A stretch of DNA of 64,000 bases from Aeromonas taiwanensis (GTDB taxonomy: Bacteria; Pseudomonadota; Gammaproteobacteria; Enterobacterales; Aeromonadaceae): assembly GCF_000820165.1 (NCBI RefSeq), contig NZ_CDDD01000019.1, positions 1 through 64,000 of the forward strand, written 5' to 3'. Within the stretch, counting starts at the first letter, position 1. Every line of letters begins with the position of its first letter. The position numbers and the translations under genes were made by a program. A model generated the notes under the pieces. That model ran no database searches, had not been told where the DNA came from, and saw nothing but the letters and a program-made list of their open reading frames with translations. This document shows positions 55,288 to 64,000 of this stretch, one piece after another.

Positions 55288-55656
55288 ATGCAACATAACC
55301 CCCGTTTTCTGGCCCTGGTCGAGGCCATTCGTCCGCAGGTGCAGGAAACCGACGTTCACCAGATCAAGCGCTGGCAGGATGAAGGCCGGGATTTTCACCT
55401 GGTCGACGTGCGCGAGGAGAGCGAATGGGCCAAGGGCCATCTGCCAGGCGCCACCTACCTGGGGCGTGGGGTGATAGAGCGGGACATCGAGACCCGCTAT
55501 CCCGATCCGACGACCGAGCTCTACCTCTATTGTGGTGGCGGATTTCGCTCCATCCTGGTGGCGGACAACCTGCAGAAGATGGGGTATTCCCACGTCGTCA
55601 GTGTCGATGGAGGCTTTCGTGGTTGGAGTGAGGCCGGATACCCTGTCGAATCCTGA
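55288..55656 (+). CDS. Single-domain rhodanese
   Basis: 122 residues. HLVDVREESEWAKGHLPGATYLGRGVIERDIE in pattern is the rhodanese N-part, and the active-site loop is YCGGGFRS with catalytic Cys about residue 82. It transfers sulfane sulfur to an unknown acceptor. Signal peptide absent. AAGGAG precedes the ATG. Transcribed alone between secF and nlpI. Confidence 0.9.
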   Translation: MQHNPRFLALVEAIRPQVQETDVHQIKRWQDEGRDFHLVDVREESEWAKGHLPGATYLGRGVIERDIETRYPDPTTELYLYCGGGFRSILVADNLQKMGYSHVVSVDGGFRGWSEAGYPVES

Positions 55657-55746
55657 TTTATTTGAGGGATAGGGGTTGCGCCACATGACAAACGGCCCCG
55701 TGATCTTTACCATATGCGGGGTCAAGCGTAAGCGTCGGAGTGTTCA

Positions 55747-56679
55747 TTGAACGTCAGGATAGGGATTGGATACCTCACGGGTATCCTGTTGTTGCTCCCC
55801 ATGTGGGGATGCAGCAGTAGCAGTCAGGTACAAACGCCTCAAGTTCCCAAGCCGCAACCCGCTTCACTGGTATTGGCGACCCCTTTGCAGGTCTCCTACC
55901 AGAGCGAGTTGGCGCTGGCGCGACTCGGGCAGATGCTCAGTGAAATGGAATTGACGACCGAACAGCGGGCAGAACTCTTCTACGAGCGTGCCGTGGTGTT
56001 TGACCGGGTTGGCTTGCGCTCCCTCGCACGGCTCGACTTCAACCGCGCCCTGCGGGAGAAGCCCGACTTTGCCGAGGCTTACAACTTCATCGGTGTCTAT
56101 CTGGTTCAGCAGCAGAACTATGACGAGGCCTATGAGGCCTTCGATTCGGCCCTGGAGCTGGCCCCGGATTACGACTATGCCTATCTCAATCGGGGGATTG
56201 CCCTCTATTACGGCAACCGTCCCGAGCTCGCCACGGCCGATATGAAGCGCTTCTACGAGGCGCAACCGGAAGACCCTTACCGGGTGCTCTGGCTCTATCT
56301 GGCCGAGCAGAAGCTCAACGGGCCGGCGGCCATGAGCCGGATGCGCGAGCGGCTCAACAAGTATGACGACGATGCCTGGAACTGGGATCTGGTTCGCCTC
56401 TACACCGGCGAGATCAATGCCACCCAGCTGATGACCAACGTGGTGAAAGGGGTGAAGGACAACCGGGAGCTCGCCGAGCGCCTGTGCGAAACCTACTTCT
56501 ATCTCGGCAAGTTCGAGCTGGCCAAGGGCAACCGCAAGGAGGCCATCAGCTACTTCAAGCTGGCGCTGGCGAACAACGTCTATGACTTCATCGAGCATCG
56601 CTACTCCTTGCTGGAGCTGGAGCTGATGGCGCGCAAACCCCTGCCACCGGGAGCCCAGGGCAAGAACGGCAAGGCGTGA
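55747..56679 (+). CDS. nlpI: Outer-membrane lipoprotein NlpI (TPR adaptor)
   Basis: 310 residues (E. coli 294). TTG start with GGAG seven bases upstream. A lipoprotein signal peptide ends LLLPMWGC, and +2 Ser favours the outer membrane. TPR repeats run through FNRALREKPDFAEAYNFIGVYLVQQQNYDEAYEAFDSALELAPDYDYAYLNRGIALYYG in pattern. NlpI scaffolds peptidoglycan endopeptidase degradation by Prc. In E. coli it lies between pnp and deaD; here ubiVU is the neighbour. Confidence 0.93.
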   Translation: MNVRIGIGYLTGILLLLPMWGCSSSSQVQTPQVPKPQPASLVLATPLQVSYQSELALARLGQMLSEMELTTEQRAELFYERAVVFDRVGLRSLARLDFNRALREKPDFAEAYNFIGVYLVQQQNYDEAYEAFDSALELAPDYDYAYLNRGIALYYGNRPELATADMKRFYEAQPEDPYRVLWLYLAEQKLNGPAAMSRMRERLNKYDDDAWNWDLVRLYTGEINATQLMTNVVKGVKDNRELAERLCETYFYLGKFELAKGNRKEAISYFKLALANNVYDFIEHRYSLLELELMARKPLPPGAQGKNGKA

Positions 56680-56699
56680 TGCGTCTGTCGCCCCTGTGA

Positions 56700-56725
56700 A
56701 AAAGGCCTCATTGCGAGGCCTTTTT
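56700..56725. terminator. Bidirectional terminator after nlpI
   Basis: Stem AAAAAGGCCTC / GAGGCCTTTTT with a short loop. Confidence 0.93.
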
Positions 56726-56812
56726 GCTGTCTGCGATATGGGGTTGCTGCCCGGCTCGGGCAGGGAGCAGGGAGGGGATCATGATGGTCTCCCTGCTGTG
56801 CGCTTCTCTTCG

Positions 56813-57685
56813 TTATTCCACCAGGCTCATGCCCGGGATCTGGCGCCAGTAGCCGTTGCAGTCCCGCTCCTGCTGGAGGGGCAGGGGGGCCTGCCCCTGC
56901 GCATTGGCCTTGAAGCGTGCCAGCATGTCCAGGGTGTCCAGCCCCTGGGGGGAGAGACGCACCACGTCCACCAGTCCCGCCATGCCCGCAAGCTCGTTGC
57001 CCAGGTTGTAGCAGTAGCCGGACTGGGTCTGGATGCCGTTGAGGTTGAACACCTTCTGCCCCTCGCGGCTGTTGGCCAGCCGTCCGGTGGGGTAGTGGAT
57101 GCAGGCGAGCTCACAGTTGTCCTTGGGCTTGTCCAGGGAGCGGGCGGTGAAGCAGCGCGCCGAGTAGGCGAGGGGCAGATGACCATAGGCGAAGACCTCC
57201 ACCTCGAACTGCTGGCGCTCCTTGCCCAGATCCTGGACAAGCTGTACCAGCCAGTCGCGGGAGAGTTCCACCGGCATCACCCAGCGTTGCATCCCGCTCT
57301 TGATCAGCATGCGCAGCACGTCGGCGTTGTAGGCGTTGATGGCGGGGCCGCAGACAAAGGGGAGGCCGCCCTCGCGGGCAAGTTGAACCGTGCCCAGATC
57401 GTTGGCCTCGATCAGGAGATCGCCGTTGTCGACCAGCCGCTTAACCTCCTTGAGCTCCGACGGGGCCGAGATCAGGGCCAGGGTGGAGAGCACGGCCTGC
57501 TTGCCGGAGCCGGCCACCTGGCGGGCCAGGGCAATCCAGTCATCCACTTTGAGTTCGCGGCGCTTGCTGCACACCGTCTCCCCCAGATAGATGATGTCGG
57601 CCTGGCTTTGGGCTGCCGCCTCATAGAAGGCCTGGGTATCGGCCTTGGGCCAGTAGAAGAGCAGGGGCCCGAGAGAGAATTGCAT
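56813..57685 (-). CDS. ubiV: Ubiquinone biosynthesis protein UbiV (U32 peptidase family)
   Basis: 290 residues. With UbiU it forms the oxygen-independent ring hydroxylase of ubiquinone synthesis and carries a 4Fe-4S cluster. FSLGPLLFYWPKADTQAFYEAAAQSQADIIYLGETVCSKRRELK in pattern is the UbiV start; ligand Cys residues are in VCSKRR, ARCFTAR, NCELAC and later. The ATG at 57685 follows AAGGAG. It is 60 bases downstream of ubiU. Confidence 0.94.
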   Translation of the reverse strand: MQFSLGPLLFYWPKADTQAFYEAAAQSQADIIYLGETVCSKRRELKVDDWIALARQVAGSGKQAVLSTLALISAPSELKEVKRLVDNGDLLIEANDLGTVQLAREGGLPFVCGPAINAYNADVLRMLIKSGMQRWVMPVELSRDWLVQLVQDLGKERQQFEVEVFAYGHLPLAYSARCFTARSLDKPKDNCELACIHYPTGRLANSREGQKVFNLNGIQTQSGYCYNLGNELAGMAGLVDVVRLSPQGLDTLDMLARFKANAQGQAPLPLQQERDCNGYWRQIPGMSLVE

Positions 57686-57745
57686 CAGTGGCGCTCCTTG
57701 TTGCCGCAAGTGAAGAGGAGAAAAGAGAAGGGCATCGGGGACTCC

Positions 57746-58741
57746 TTACTGCCACTGGCGATGATAGGCACCGAGGGTGGTCTGGCTTCCCTCGGAGACG
57801 CGGGCGAGCTGGGCGTCCCACTCGGCCTTGACCTGATAGGCTTCGGGGTTGGCTTGATAGGCATCGATGGCGGCGCGCCAGACCCGGGTTACCTGCTCCA
57901 CATAGGCAGGACTGCGCTGGCGTCCTTCGATCTTTACCGACTGGATGCCGGTCTGGCACAACTCGGGCAACAGGCCCAGGGTGTTGAGGCTGGTCGGCTC
58001 CTCCAGGGCATGGTAGGTCTGGCCGTCCACCTCGAAGCGCCCCTTGCACAGGGTCGGGTAGCCGGCGTTTTCACCCCGGCCGTAGCGATCGATCAGCACC
58101 TCGTTGAGCCGCGACTCGAGGCCGAGGGGGGTTTCCTCCCAGCGCACGAACTTGGCGGGTGAGCAGGCCCCCACGGTATTGGGGCTCTCGCCGGTCATGT
58201 AGGAGGAGAGGTAGCAGCGCCCTTCCGCCATGATGCAGAGGCTGCCGAAGGCGAACACCTCGAGACCGACGTCGGTCTCGCGAGCCAGCTGTTTCACCTG
58301 GTGCATGGAGAGCACCCGCGGCAGTACCACACGGCCGACGTTGAAGTGCTGCTGGTAGAAGCGGATGGCGGCGGCGTTGGTGGCGCTGGCCTGTACCGAC
58401 ACGTGAAGCTCCATGTCGGGGTGGCGGCGGCTGGCGTAATCGAGCACGGCGAGATCGGCGATGATCAGGGCATCGGCCCCGAGTGCCACCCCCTTGTCGA
58501 CCGCCTGCTTCCAGCGGGCATCGGAGCCAGGGTGGGCGAAGGTGTTGATGGCGATGTGCAACTTGCGGCCGTGCTGGTGCACGTAGTCGACCGCTTTATC
58601 CAGCTTGCTGTCGGTGAAGTTGAGGCCGGCGAAATGGCGGGCGTTGGTGTCATCCTTGAAGCCGATATAGACGGCGTCGGCTCCGTTATCCACGGCCGTC
58701 TTCAGTGCCGGCAGGCTGCCTGCCGGGCAGAGTAATTCCAT
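57746..58741 (-). CDS. ubiU: Ubiquinone biosynthesis protein UbiU (U32 peptidase family)
   Basis: 331 residues, the E. coli length. MELLCPAGSLPALKTAVDNGADAVYIGFKDDTNAR in pattern at the start; Cys ligands of the 4Fe-4S cluster in FGSLCIMAEGRCYLSSYMTG, GACSPAK and CKGRFEV. Partner of UbiV. Divergent from ubiT, an arrangement conserved with E. coli yhbT/yhbUV, where all three serve anaerobic ubiquinone synthesis. No clear FNR box was found in the shared region. Confidence 0.95.
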   Translation of the reverse strand: MELLCPAGSLPALKTAVDNGADAVYIGFKDDTNARHFAGLNFTDSKLDKAVDYVHQHGRKLHIAINTFAHPGSDARWKQAVDKGVALGADALIIADLAVLDYASRRHPDMELHVSVQASATNAAAIRFYQQHFNVGRVVLPRVLSMHQVKQLARETDVGLEVFAFGSLCIMAEGRCYLSSYMTGESPNTVGACSPAKFVRWEETPLGLESRLNEVLIDRYGRGENAGYPTLCKGRFEVDGQTYHALEEPTSLNTLGLLPELCQTGIQSVKIEGRQRSPAYVEQVTRVWRAAIDAYQANPEAYQVKAEWDAQLARVSEGSQTTLGAYHRQWQ

Positions 58742-58931
58742 CGGGTACGCTCCGAGAGGGCAAAATGCAAAAAAGTGGCCCGATTGTATGCATGCTCGCG
58801 CCCCCACTTTTTGACCTGAGGCAGCTTTACGTGGCTTTACCCTTCTCGAGGTAAGTGGGCACAAGTTTGATTTTCAACAGGATCTGGATGAAGGGCCTGT
58901 GCTTGAATGCGCAAAAAACTGGGAGTTTATC

Positions 58932-59459
58932 GTGCTTCAACAACTGCAACACCGCCTGGTCGAACAGGCTCCTCGTCTCTTGCGCCACCCCCTCAAGCTG
59001 GTGCCCTTCGCCTTGCAACAGAACCTGATGGAGGCCCTGCTGGCAAAGGTATTCGGGGAGGCCATCGACGAGGGGGATTTTGCATTTCTGGCGGGAAAAT
59101 GGCTGAAGGTCGAGGTCACGGATCTCGGGCTCTGCTGGTTTATCAGTGAACGTGACGGGAAGCTGGTGGTAGCCCGTCAGTGCGAGCAACCCGACGTCTG
59201 CTTCAGCGGCAGCAGCCAGGATCTCATCCTGATCGCCGGGCGCCGTGAAGATCCGGATTCCCTCTTCTTCCAGCGCAGATTGAAGATAGAAGGGAAGACG
59301 GAGCTGGGTCTGGAGGTGAAAAACCTGATGGACAGCCTGGATCTCGACGGTCTGCCCGCCCTGATGAAGTATCCCCTGATGGATCTGGCCACGCTGATCG
59401 AACGCGTCCGCGCCAACGCGCCCTCAGCGCAGGAGCCGGCTCCCGCGCCTGTGGGTTGA
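58932..59459 (+). CDS. ubiT: Ubiquinone biosynthesis accessory factor UbiT (SCP2 domain)
   Basis: 175 residues (E. coli 174). An SCP2 lipid-binding fold that presents ubiquinone intermediates in the anaerobic pathway. The pattern PLKLVPFALQQNLMEALL, LAGKWLKVEVTDLGLCWFIS, and DPDSLFFQRRLKIEGKTELGLEVKNLMDSLDL matches E. coli UbiT closely. GTG start at 58932 with GGGAG six bases upstream; an in-frame start further up is less likely. Its 3' end overlaps the convergent membrane-protein gene by 36 bases. Confidence 0.93.
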   Translation: MLQQLQHRLVEQAPRLLRHPLKLVPFALQQNLMEALLAKVFGEAIDEGDFAFLAGKWLKVEVTDLGLCWFISERDGKLVVARQCEQPDVCFSGSSQDLILIAGRREDPDSLFFQRRLKIEGKTELGLEVKNLMDSLDLDGLPALMKYPLMDLATLIERVRANAPSAQEPAPAPVG

Positions 59460-59840
59460 GCTGCGCCTCAGTTGCTTGGCCAACCCCCTTGCATGGTGGC
59501 GGTGCAGACGCCGGGCCCACAGGCATCGACAGCCCCACAAACAGGGGAGCAGCGCCAGCAGCGGCGTGGTCTCAGGCAGGCGCAGCAGCATCAGCCCCAG
59601 CGCCAGCCACAGAAACGGCAGGGCCTCATAGAACCATTCGGGTTGCAGCCAGCGCTTGGCCGGGAAGATCACGAGATCGGTACGCCGGTAGTTGGAACGC
59701 ATCATCCAGATGAGGGTCCCCACCACAAACAACAGGGCGGCCGCGAGCCATATCAGGGGAGAGTGGGCGAAGAGCCACAGGGCGGCGGCCATAAACAGAT
59801 ACAGCTGCGGCAGTTGCTCGTAGATCCAGAGAGGAAGCAT
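59424..59840 (-). CDS. Small inner-membrane protein of unknown function
   Basis: 138 residues. Two helices at about residues 12-48 (LYLFMAAALWLFAHSPLIWLAAALLFVVGTLIWMM in pattern), a short cytoplasmic loop with RRTDLVIFPAKRWLQPEW, one or two further helices, and a very basic Arg/His tail. GGAG precedes the ATG at 59840. Not recognised. The last 12 codons overlap the end of ubiT on the other strand. Confidence 0.7.
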   Translation of the reverse strand: MLPLWIYEQLPQLYLFMAAALWLFAHSPLIWLAAALLFVVGTLIWMMRSNYRRTDLVIFPAKRWLQPEWFYEALPFLWLALGLMLLRLPETTPLLALLPCLWGCRCLWARRLHRHHARGLAKQLRRSSTHRRGSRLLR

Positions 59841-60020
59841 GGACGGGCTCCGTGACGGCGGCTCATCCTTTAAATCTAGTCTGAGGGCGCACCTCTCCTC
59901 AGGCCGGTTGGTTATACGAAGGATCACGTTAGTTCTGAAATGCGAGGTCAGAAGCGGTGCCAAAATAGCGATTGGTTATGTTACAATTGCGCGCCATTTT
60001 TGACTGAAGATTGACTGGGC

Positions 60021-60755
60021 ATGCTGGATCAGATTCGTATCGTCTTGGTAAACACCTCCCACACCGGCAACATGGGGTCTGCGGCGCGGGCCATGAAGAC
60101 CATGGGGTTAACCCAGTTGGTGCTGGTCGATCCGCAAGCCTTGCCAGACGAGGAAGCGGTCGCCCTGGCGGCCGGTGCCAGCGATGTCCTCGCCAGTGCC
60201 CGTATCGTGCCGACGCTGGATGAGGCCATCGCCGATTGTGGCCTGGTCATCGGTACCAGTGCCCGCTCCCGTACCCTGAGCTGGCCCATGCTGGATCCCC
60301 GCGAGGCGGGCCACCAGCTTGTGCAAGAGGGGGAACAGCATCCGGTCGCCCTGGTCTTTGGCCGGGAACGCACCGGCCTCACCAACGACGAGCTGCAGAA
60401 GTGCCACTACCATGTGGCCATTCCGGCCAACCCCGACTATAGCTCGCTCAATCTGGCCATGGCGGTGCAGACCCTCTGCTATGAGATACGGATGCGCTGG
60501 CTGGCGCTGCAGGAACAGCCGGCCTCAGAACCGGGTGCGGAGCCGGTGGCCTATCCCAGCGCGCAGCAACTGGAGGGGTTCTATCTGCATCTGGAGCAGA
60601 CGCTGCAAAAGACGGGATTCATTGCCGACGATCACCCTGGTCACGTGATGAGCAAGCTGCGTCGCCTGTTCAATCGGGCTCGACCGGAGGCGGTGGAGCT
60701 GAATATCCTGCGCGGTATCCTCACCTCGGTTCAGAAATCCCGGCCGCAGGATTAA
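60021..60755 (+). CDS. trmJ: tRNA Cm32/Um32 methyltransferase TrmJ
   Basis: 244 residues (E. coli 246). SPOUT-fold enzyme that 2'-O-methylates position 32 of several tRNAs. [40 protein letters not shown] and [24 protein letters not shown] in pattern are SPOUT motifs 1 to 3 with the trefoil knot. Its stop codon overlaps the first IscR site. Adjacent to iscR as in E. coli, but suhB is not beside it. Confidence 0.96.
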   Translation: MLDQIRIVLVNTSHTGNMGSAARAMKTMGLTQLVLVDPQALPDEEAVALAAGASDVLASARIVPTLDEAIADCGLVIGTSARSRTLSWPMLDPREAGHQLVQEGEQHPVALVFGRERTGLTNDELQKCHYHVAIPANPDYSSLNLAMAVQTLCYEIRMRWLALQEQPASEPGAEPVAYPSAQQLEGFYLHLEQTLQKTGFIADDHPGHVMSKLRRLFNRARPEAVELNILRGILTSVQKSRPQD

Positions 60756-60778
60756 TCCCGACTGATTTACTCAACCAT
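60754..60778 (+). promoter_or_regulatory. Upstream type-1 IscR site
   Basis: Matches the 25-bp type-1 IscR consensus (ATASYYGACTRWWWYAGTCRRSTAT) at 21 of 25 positions. It begins inside the trmJ stop codon and abuts the second site. Confidence 0.7.
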
Positions 60779-60803
60779 ATACTTGACTGATTTAGTCGGG
60801 TAT
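60779..60803 (+). promoter_or_regulatory. Perfect type-1 IscR site
   Basis: Agrees with the degenerate 25-bp type-1 consensus at every position. It contains TTGACT (60783-60788), which could serve as a -35. [2Fe-2S]-IscR bound here would repress iscRSUA, the known feedback loop. Confidence 0.92.
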
Positions 60804-60849
60804 GTGACCATGTGCCTTATATTGATTGGTTCGCAAGACGGTAAGGCAT

Positions 60850-61353
60850 ATGAGACTGACCTCAAAAGGACGTTACGCAGTGACAGCCATGCTCGACGTG
60901 GCGTTGCATGCAGAGCAGGGGCCCGTTCCCCTCGCTGATATTTCAGAACGCCAGGGCATCTCCTTGTCCTATCTGGAACAGCTGTTTGCCCGTCTGCGCA
61001 AGCATGGCCTGGTGAGCAGCGTACGCGGCCCGGGTGGCGGCTATCGCCTCGGTCTGGCCCCTGGCGAGATTTCGGTAGGTCAGGTGATCACCGCGGTCGA
61101 TGAATCGGTCGATGCGACCAAGTGCCTCGGCAAGGGGGGCTGCCACGGCGGTACCCAGTGTCTGACCCACTCCCTGTGGCGCGACCTGAGCGAACGGATC
61201 TCGAGCTTCCTCGGGGATATCACCCTGGCGGAGCTGGTCGGCCAGGCCGATGTGCGCCGCATCGCCGGCAAGCAAGATGAACAAATGAAGACCGTGTTGT
61301 CCCTGGTTGACCGGGCGGAACGCGGTGATGTGAGCTTGAAAGTCCAACTATAA
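60850..61353 (+). CDS. iscR: Fe-S cluster regulator IscR (Rrf2 family)
   Basis: 167 residues. Winged-helix DNA-binding N-terminus ([21 protein letters not shown], then [28 protein letters not shown] in pattern). The [2Fe-2S] ligands are the three Cys in [13 protein letters not shown] (about 92, 98 and 104) and His in LTHSLW. The ATG at 60850 is the family start. Represses its own operon through the tandem sites upstream. Confidence 0.97.
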   Translation: MRLTSKGRYAVTAMLDVALHAEQGPVPLADISERQGISLSYLEQLFARLRKHGLVSSVRGPGGGYRLGLAPGEISVGQVITAVDESVDATKCLGKGGCHGGTQCLTHSLWRDLSERISSFLGDITLAELVGQADVRRIAGKQDEQMKTVLSLVDRAERGDVSLKVQL

Positions 61354-61405
61354 ACGTGCTTTCCACGACGAGTCGCAGTGTGACCCCGTCGTAACGGAGA
61401 AAAAG

Positions 61406-62620
61406 ATGAAACTGCCTATTTACCTTGATTATTCGGCAACCTGTCCGGTGGACCCGCGTGTCGCAGAAAAAATGATGCAGTGCCTCACCATGGACGGCCT
61501 GTTTGGCAATCCTGCCTCCCGTTCCCACCGTTTCGGCTGGCAGGCCGAAGAGGCGGTCGATCTGGCCCGTAATCAAGTGGCAGAGCTGATCGGTGCCGAC
61601 CCGCGCGAGATCGTCTTCACCTCCGGCGCGACCGAGTCCAACAACCTGGCCATCAAGGGCATCGCCCACTTCTACGCCGGCAAGGGCAAGCACATCATCA
61701 CCTCCAAGACCGAGCACAAGGCCGTTCTGGATACCTGCCGTCAGCTGGAACGTGAAGGCTACGAGGTGACCTATCTCGAGCCCATGCCCAACGGCCTGTT
61801 CACTCTGGAGCAGATCGAAGGCGCACTGCGCGATGACACCATCCTGGTGAGCATCATGCACGTCAACAACGAGATCGGCGTGGTTCAAGACATCGCCGCC
61901 ATCGGCGAACTGTGCCGCTCCCGCAAGATCCTGTTGCACGTGGACGCGGTCCAGAGCGTGGGCAAGATCCCGGTTGACGTAGAAGCCCTGAAGGTTGACC
62001 TGCTCTCCATGTCTGCCCACAAGGTATACGGTCCCAAGGGGATCGGTGCCCTGTACGTGCGCCGCAAGCCGCGAGTACGTCTGGAAGCCCAGATGCACGG
62101 TGGTGGTCATGAGCGCGGCATGCGTTCCGGCACCCTGGCAACCCACCAGATCGTCGGCATGGGTGAAGCCTTCCGCATCGCCAAGGAAGAGATGGCGAGC
62201 GAGAGCCAGCACATCATGGCCCTGCGTCAGCGTCTGTGGGACGGCATCAAGAACATCGAAGAAGTCTATATCAACGGGGATCTGGACCACCGTGTTCCGG
62301 GTAACCTGAACGTCAGCTTCGCCTATGTGGAAGGGGAATCCCTCATCATGGCGCTGAAGGATCTGGCTGTCTCCTCCGGCTCGGCCTGTACCTCTGCCAG
62401 CCTGGAACCCTCCTACGTGCTGCGCGCCCTGGGCCTGAACGACGAGCTGGCACACAGCTCCATCCGTTTCAGCATCGGTCGTTTTACCACGGAAGAGGAG
62501 ATCGACTACGCAATCAAGCTCATCTGCGACTCCATCGGTCGTCTGCGCGAGATGTCCCCCCTGTGGGAGATGTTCAAGGACGGCGTCGATCTGAACACGG
62601 TCGAATGGGCACATCACTGA
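61406..62620 (+). CDS. iscS: Cysteine desulfurase IscS
   Basis: 404 residues, as in E. coli. PLP enzyme that moves sulfur from cysteine to IscU, TusA and other acceptors. [14 protein letters not shown] at the start, PLP Lys in [12 protein letters not shown] (about 206), and the mobile-loop active Cys in [13 protein letters not shown] (about 328). ACGGAG precedes the ATG. Confidence 0.98.
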   Translation: MKLPIYLDYSATCPVDPRVAEKMMQCLTMDGLFGNPASRSHRFGWQAEEAVDLARNQVAELIGADPREIVFTSGATESNNLAIKGIAHFYAGKGKHIITSKTEHKAVLDTCRQLEREGYEVTYLEPMPNGLFTLEQIEGALRDDTILVSIMHVNNEIGVVQDIAAIGELCRSRKILLHVDAVQSVGKIPVDVEALKVDLLSMSAHKVYGPKGIGALYVRRKPRVRLEAQMHGGGHERGMRSGTLATHQIVGMGEAFRIAKEEMASESQHIMALRQRLWDGIKNIEEVYINGDLDHRVPGNLNVSFAYVEGESLIMALKDLAVSSGSACTSASLEPSYVLRALGLNDELAHSSIRFSIGRFTTEEEIDYAIKLICDSIGRLREMSPLWEMFKDGVDLNTVEWAHH

Positions 62621-62674
62621 TCCTTGCCACAAGTGCAAGTGTTTGGTGAACAACGGAATTAGCAGGAGTTAGAT

Positions 62675-63058
62675 ATGGCTTACAGTGAAAAAGTAATCGA
62701 CCACTACGAGAATCCCCGCAACGTCGGCGGCTTTGACAAGAACGACCCCAGCGTCGCCACCGGCATGGTCGGTGCACCGGCCTGCGGCGATGTCATGAAG
62801 CTGCAACTGAAGATCAGCGATGACGGCATCATCGAAGACGCCAAGTTCAAGACCTACGGTTGTGGTTCTGCCATCGCCTCCAGCTCCCTGGTGACCGAGT
62901 GGGTCAAGGGCAAGACTCTGGACGAAGCGGCCGGCATCAAGAACACCGACATCGCCGAAGAGCTGGCGCTGCCGCCGGTGAAGATCCACTGCTCCATTCT
63001 GGCGGAGGATGCCATCAAGGCCGCCATCGCCGATTACAAGCAGAAGAAAGGTCTTTAA
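62675..63058 (+). CDS. iscU: Fe-S scaffold IscU
   Basis: 127 residues. Cluster ligands: Cys in GAPACGDVMKL, Cys in TYGCGSAIASSS and Cys in KIHCSILAEDAI, plus the conserved Asp. LPPVK is the HscA-recognition motif. AGGAG precedes the ATG. Confidence 0.98.
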   Translation: MAYSEKVIDHYENPRNVGGFDKNDPSVATGMVGAPACGDVMKLQLKISDDGIIEDAKFKTYGCGSAIASSSLVTEWVKGKTLDEAAGIKNTDIAEELALPPVKIHCSILAEDAIKAAIADYKQKKGL

Positions 63059-63073
63059 GGTCCGGAGAGCAGT

Positions 63074-63397
63074 ATGGCCATAACCATGACAGATGCCGCA
63101 GCGGCGCGGGTTTCCTCCTTCATGACCAACCGTGGCAAGGGCATCGGCCTGCGCCTCGGTGTCAAGACGACCGGCTGTTCGGGCCTTGCCTACGTGCTCG
63201 AGTTCGTGGATGAGCTGGCCGCCGAGGATCAGGTGTTCGAGCAAAAAGGCGTCAAGATCATCGTCGATGCCAAGAGCCTGATCCACCTGGATGGCACCGA
63301 GCTGGACTTCGTGAAGGAAGGCCTCAACGAGGGTTTCCAGTTCAACAACCCCAATGCCAAGGGCGAATGCGGTTGTGGCGAAAGCTTCAGCGTCTAG
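63074..63397 (+). CDS. iscA: A-type Fe-S carrier IscA
   Basis: 107 residues. Conserved Cys at [15 protein letters not shown] (about 35) and the C-terminal pair in GECGCGESF. It starts 15 bases after iscU with GGAGAG upstream. A 172-base gap with two hairpins separates it from hscB. Confidence 0.97.
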   Translation: MAITMTDAAAARVSSFMTNRGKGIGLRLGVKTTGCSGLAYVLEFVDELAAEDQVFEQKGVKIIVDAKSLIHLDGTELDFVKEGLNEGFQFNNPNAKGECGCGESFSV

Positions 63398-63403
63398 GTG
63401 ATT

Positions 63404-63511
63404 GAGCTGACGAGAAATCGTCGGCTCAACAGCCTCGCCAGCGTCAAAGGCCAGTGCTTTCGTGTCTGACGCCTTGCTCATCAACACAGTGGTATGACCC
63501 CCATGCCACTG
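63404..63511 (+). other. Two GU-tolerant hairpins in the iscA-hscB gap
   Basis: Hairpin 1 (63404-63427) pairs GAGCTGACGA with TCGTCGGCTC around a GAAA tetraloop. Hairpin 2 (63487-63511) pairs CAGTGGTATG with CATGCCACTG. Neither has a T-run, so they look like RNA stability or processing elements rather than terminators. Confidence 0.5.
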
Positions 63512-63569
63512 CTTCCATGTTCAAGACGAGTGTGATGGCGGTACCCGCGGTATTGTCTGAGGACGTACG

Positions 63570-64000
63570 ATGAATCATTTCGAGCTGTTCGGGCTGGCAG
63601 AGGGCTTCGAGCTCGATACTCGCCAGCTGGCTGACACCTATCGTCAGTTGCAAGCCCGTTTTCACCCCGATCGTTTTGCCACCGCCCCCGAGCGGGAGCA
63701 GCTGGCTGCGGTGCAGCGTGCTGCCCAGATCAACGATGCCTTTACCACCCTCAAGGCGCCCCTGCGCCGAGCCGAGTATCTGCTCTCCCTGCGCGGTACC
63801 GATATCCGCGGCGAACAGCAGACGCTGCAAGATCCTGCCTTCCTGATGCAACAGCTGGAGTGGCGCGAACGTCTGGCCGATCTCAAAGGGGATGCGGATC
63901 CTGAGGGGGCCGTCCAAGATTTTCGCCGAGAAATCAGGCATGATCACCAGTCTCTGATGCAACGGCTGACCCAGGCCCTCACGTCCGGTGAGGATCTGAC
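63570..64000 (+). CDS. hscB: Co-chaperone HscB, N-terminal part (3' truncated by window edge)
   Basis: J-domain protein that delivers IscU to HscA. The first 143 codons are present: J domain about residues 1-75 with the HPD motif in RFHPDRFA, then the start of the C-terminal IscU-binding helical domain (DPAFLMQQLEWRERL in pattern). The ATG follows GAGGACG. hscA, fdx and iscX are expected beyond the window. Confidence 0.95.
   Translation, partial: MNHFELFGLAEGFELDTRQLADTYRQLQARFHPDRFATAPEREQLAAVQRAAQINDAFTTLKAPLRRAEYLLSLRGTDIRGEQQTLQDPAFLMQQLEWRERLADLKGDADPEGAVQDFRREIRHDHQSLMQRLTQALTSGEDL

Noticed and set aside
58742-58931. FNR box between ubiU and ubiT
   Set aside because: A TTGAT half-site occurs at about 58869 but the other half does not match ATCAA at the required distance.

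Overview
The window looks like a core chromosomal segment of a GC-rich, polarly flagellated gammaproteobacterium, most likely an Aeromonas. The reasons are protein similarity recognised by eye, the E. coli-like gene blocks (ydiJ-menI, zapA-6S RNA-ygfB-ubiH-ubiI-gcvTHP, queA-tgt-yajC-secDF, trmJ-iscRSUA-hscB, ubiT/ubiUV) and a Vibrio-type motY beside rnt. I see no phage, insertion sequence, CRISPR array, rRNA or tRNA. The species is an inference.

Layout. 0-13 kb: 3' end of maiA, asnB, a cupin gene, nagD, adenine deaminase, an Old Yellow Enzyme, a YoaE-like TerC/CBS/CorC membrane protein, a CDF transporter, ydiJ and menI. 13-25 kb: deaD, a two-gene operon of a periplasmic molybdopterin-fold protein and a GGDEF/EAL protein, an Na+/H+ antiporter-family gene, rnt, a NIT-domain chemoreceptor, motY with a clear flagellar sigma-28 promoter, and suhB. 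25-33 kb: two GST-fold genes, a four-gene Nik/Opp-type ABC importer behind a near-perfect Zur box, and emrD. 33-42 kb: 6S RNA, zapA, ygfB, ubiH, ubiI and gcvT-gcvH-gcvP, with pepP missing from its usual place. 42-49 kb: small genes (VOC protein, lipoprotein, methyltransferase, secreted peptide), an MFS transporter, ahpF, ahpC, an orphan CRP site with a possible 40-residue basic protein, and a CBS-pair protein. 49-57 kb: queA-tgt-yajC-secD-secF, a rhodanese and nlpI. 57-64 kb: ubiV-ubiU divergent from ubiT, a small membrane protein, trmJ, and iscR-iscS-iscU-iscA-hscB (hscB runs off the end).

How it fits together. The window holds oxygen-dependent ubiquinone hydroxylases (UbiH, UbiI) and the oxygen-independent set (UbiU, UbiV, UbiT), peroxide defence (AhpCF behind a probable OxyR site) and Fe-S assembly under tandem IscR sites, a consistent picture of a facultative anaerobe. 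The least expected system is the Zur-boxed ABC importer at 26.7-31.5 kb, whose family normally carries peptides, nickel or metallophore complexes. The Zur box predicts a role in zinc starvation.
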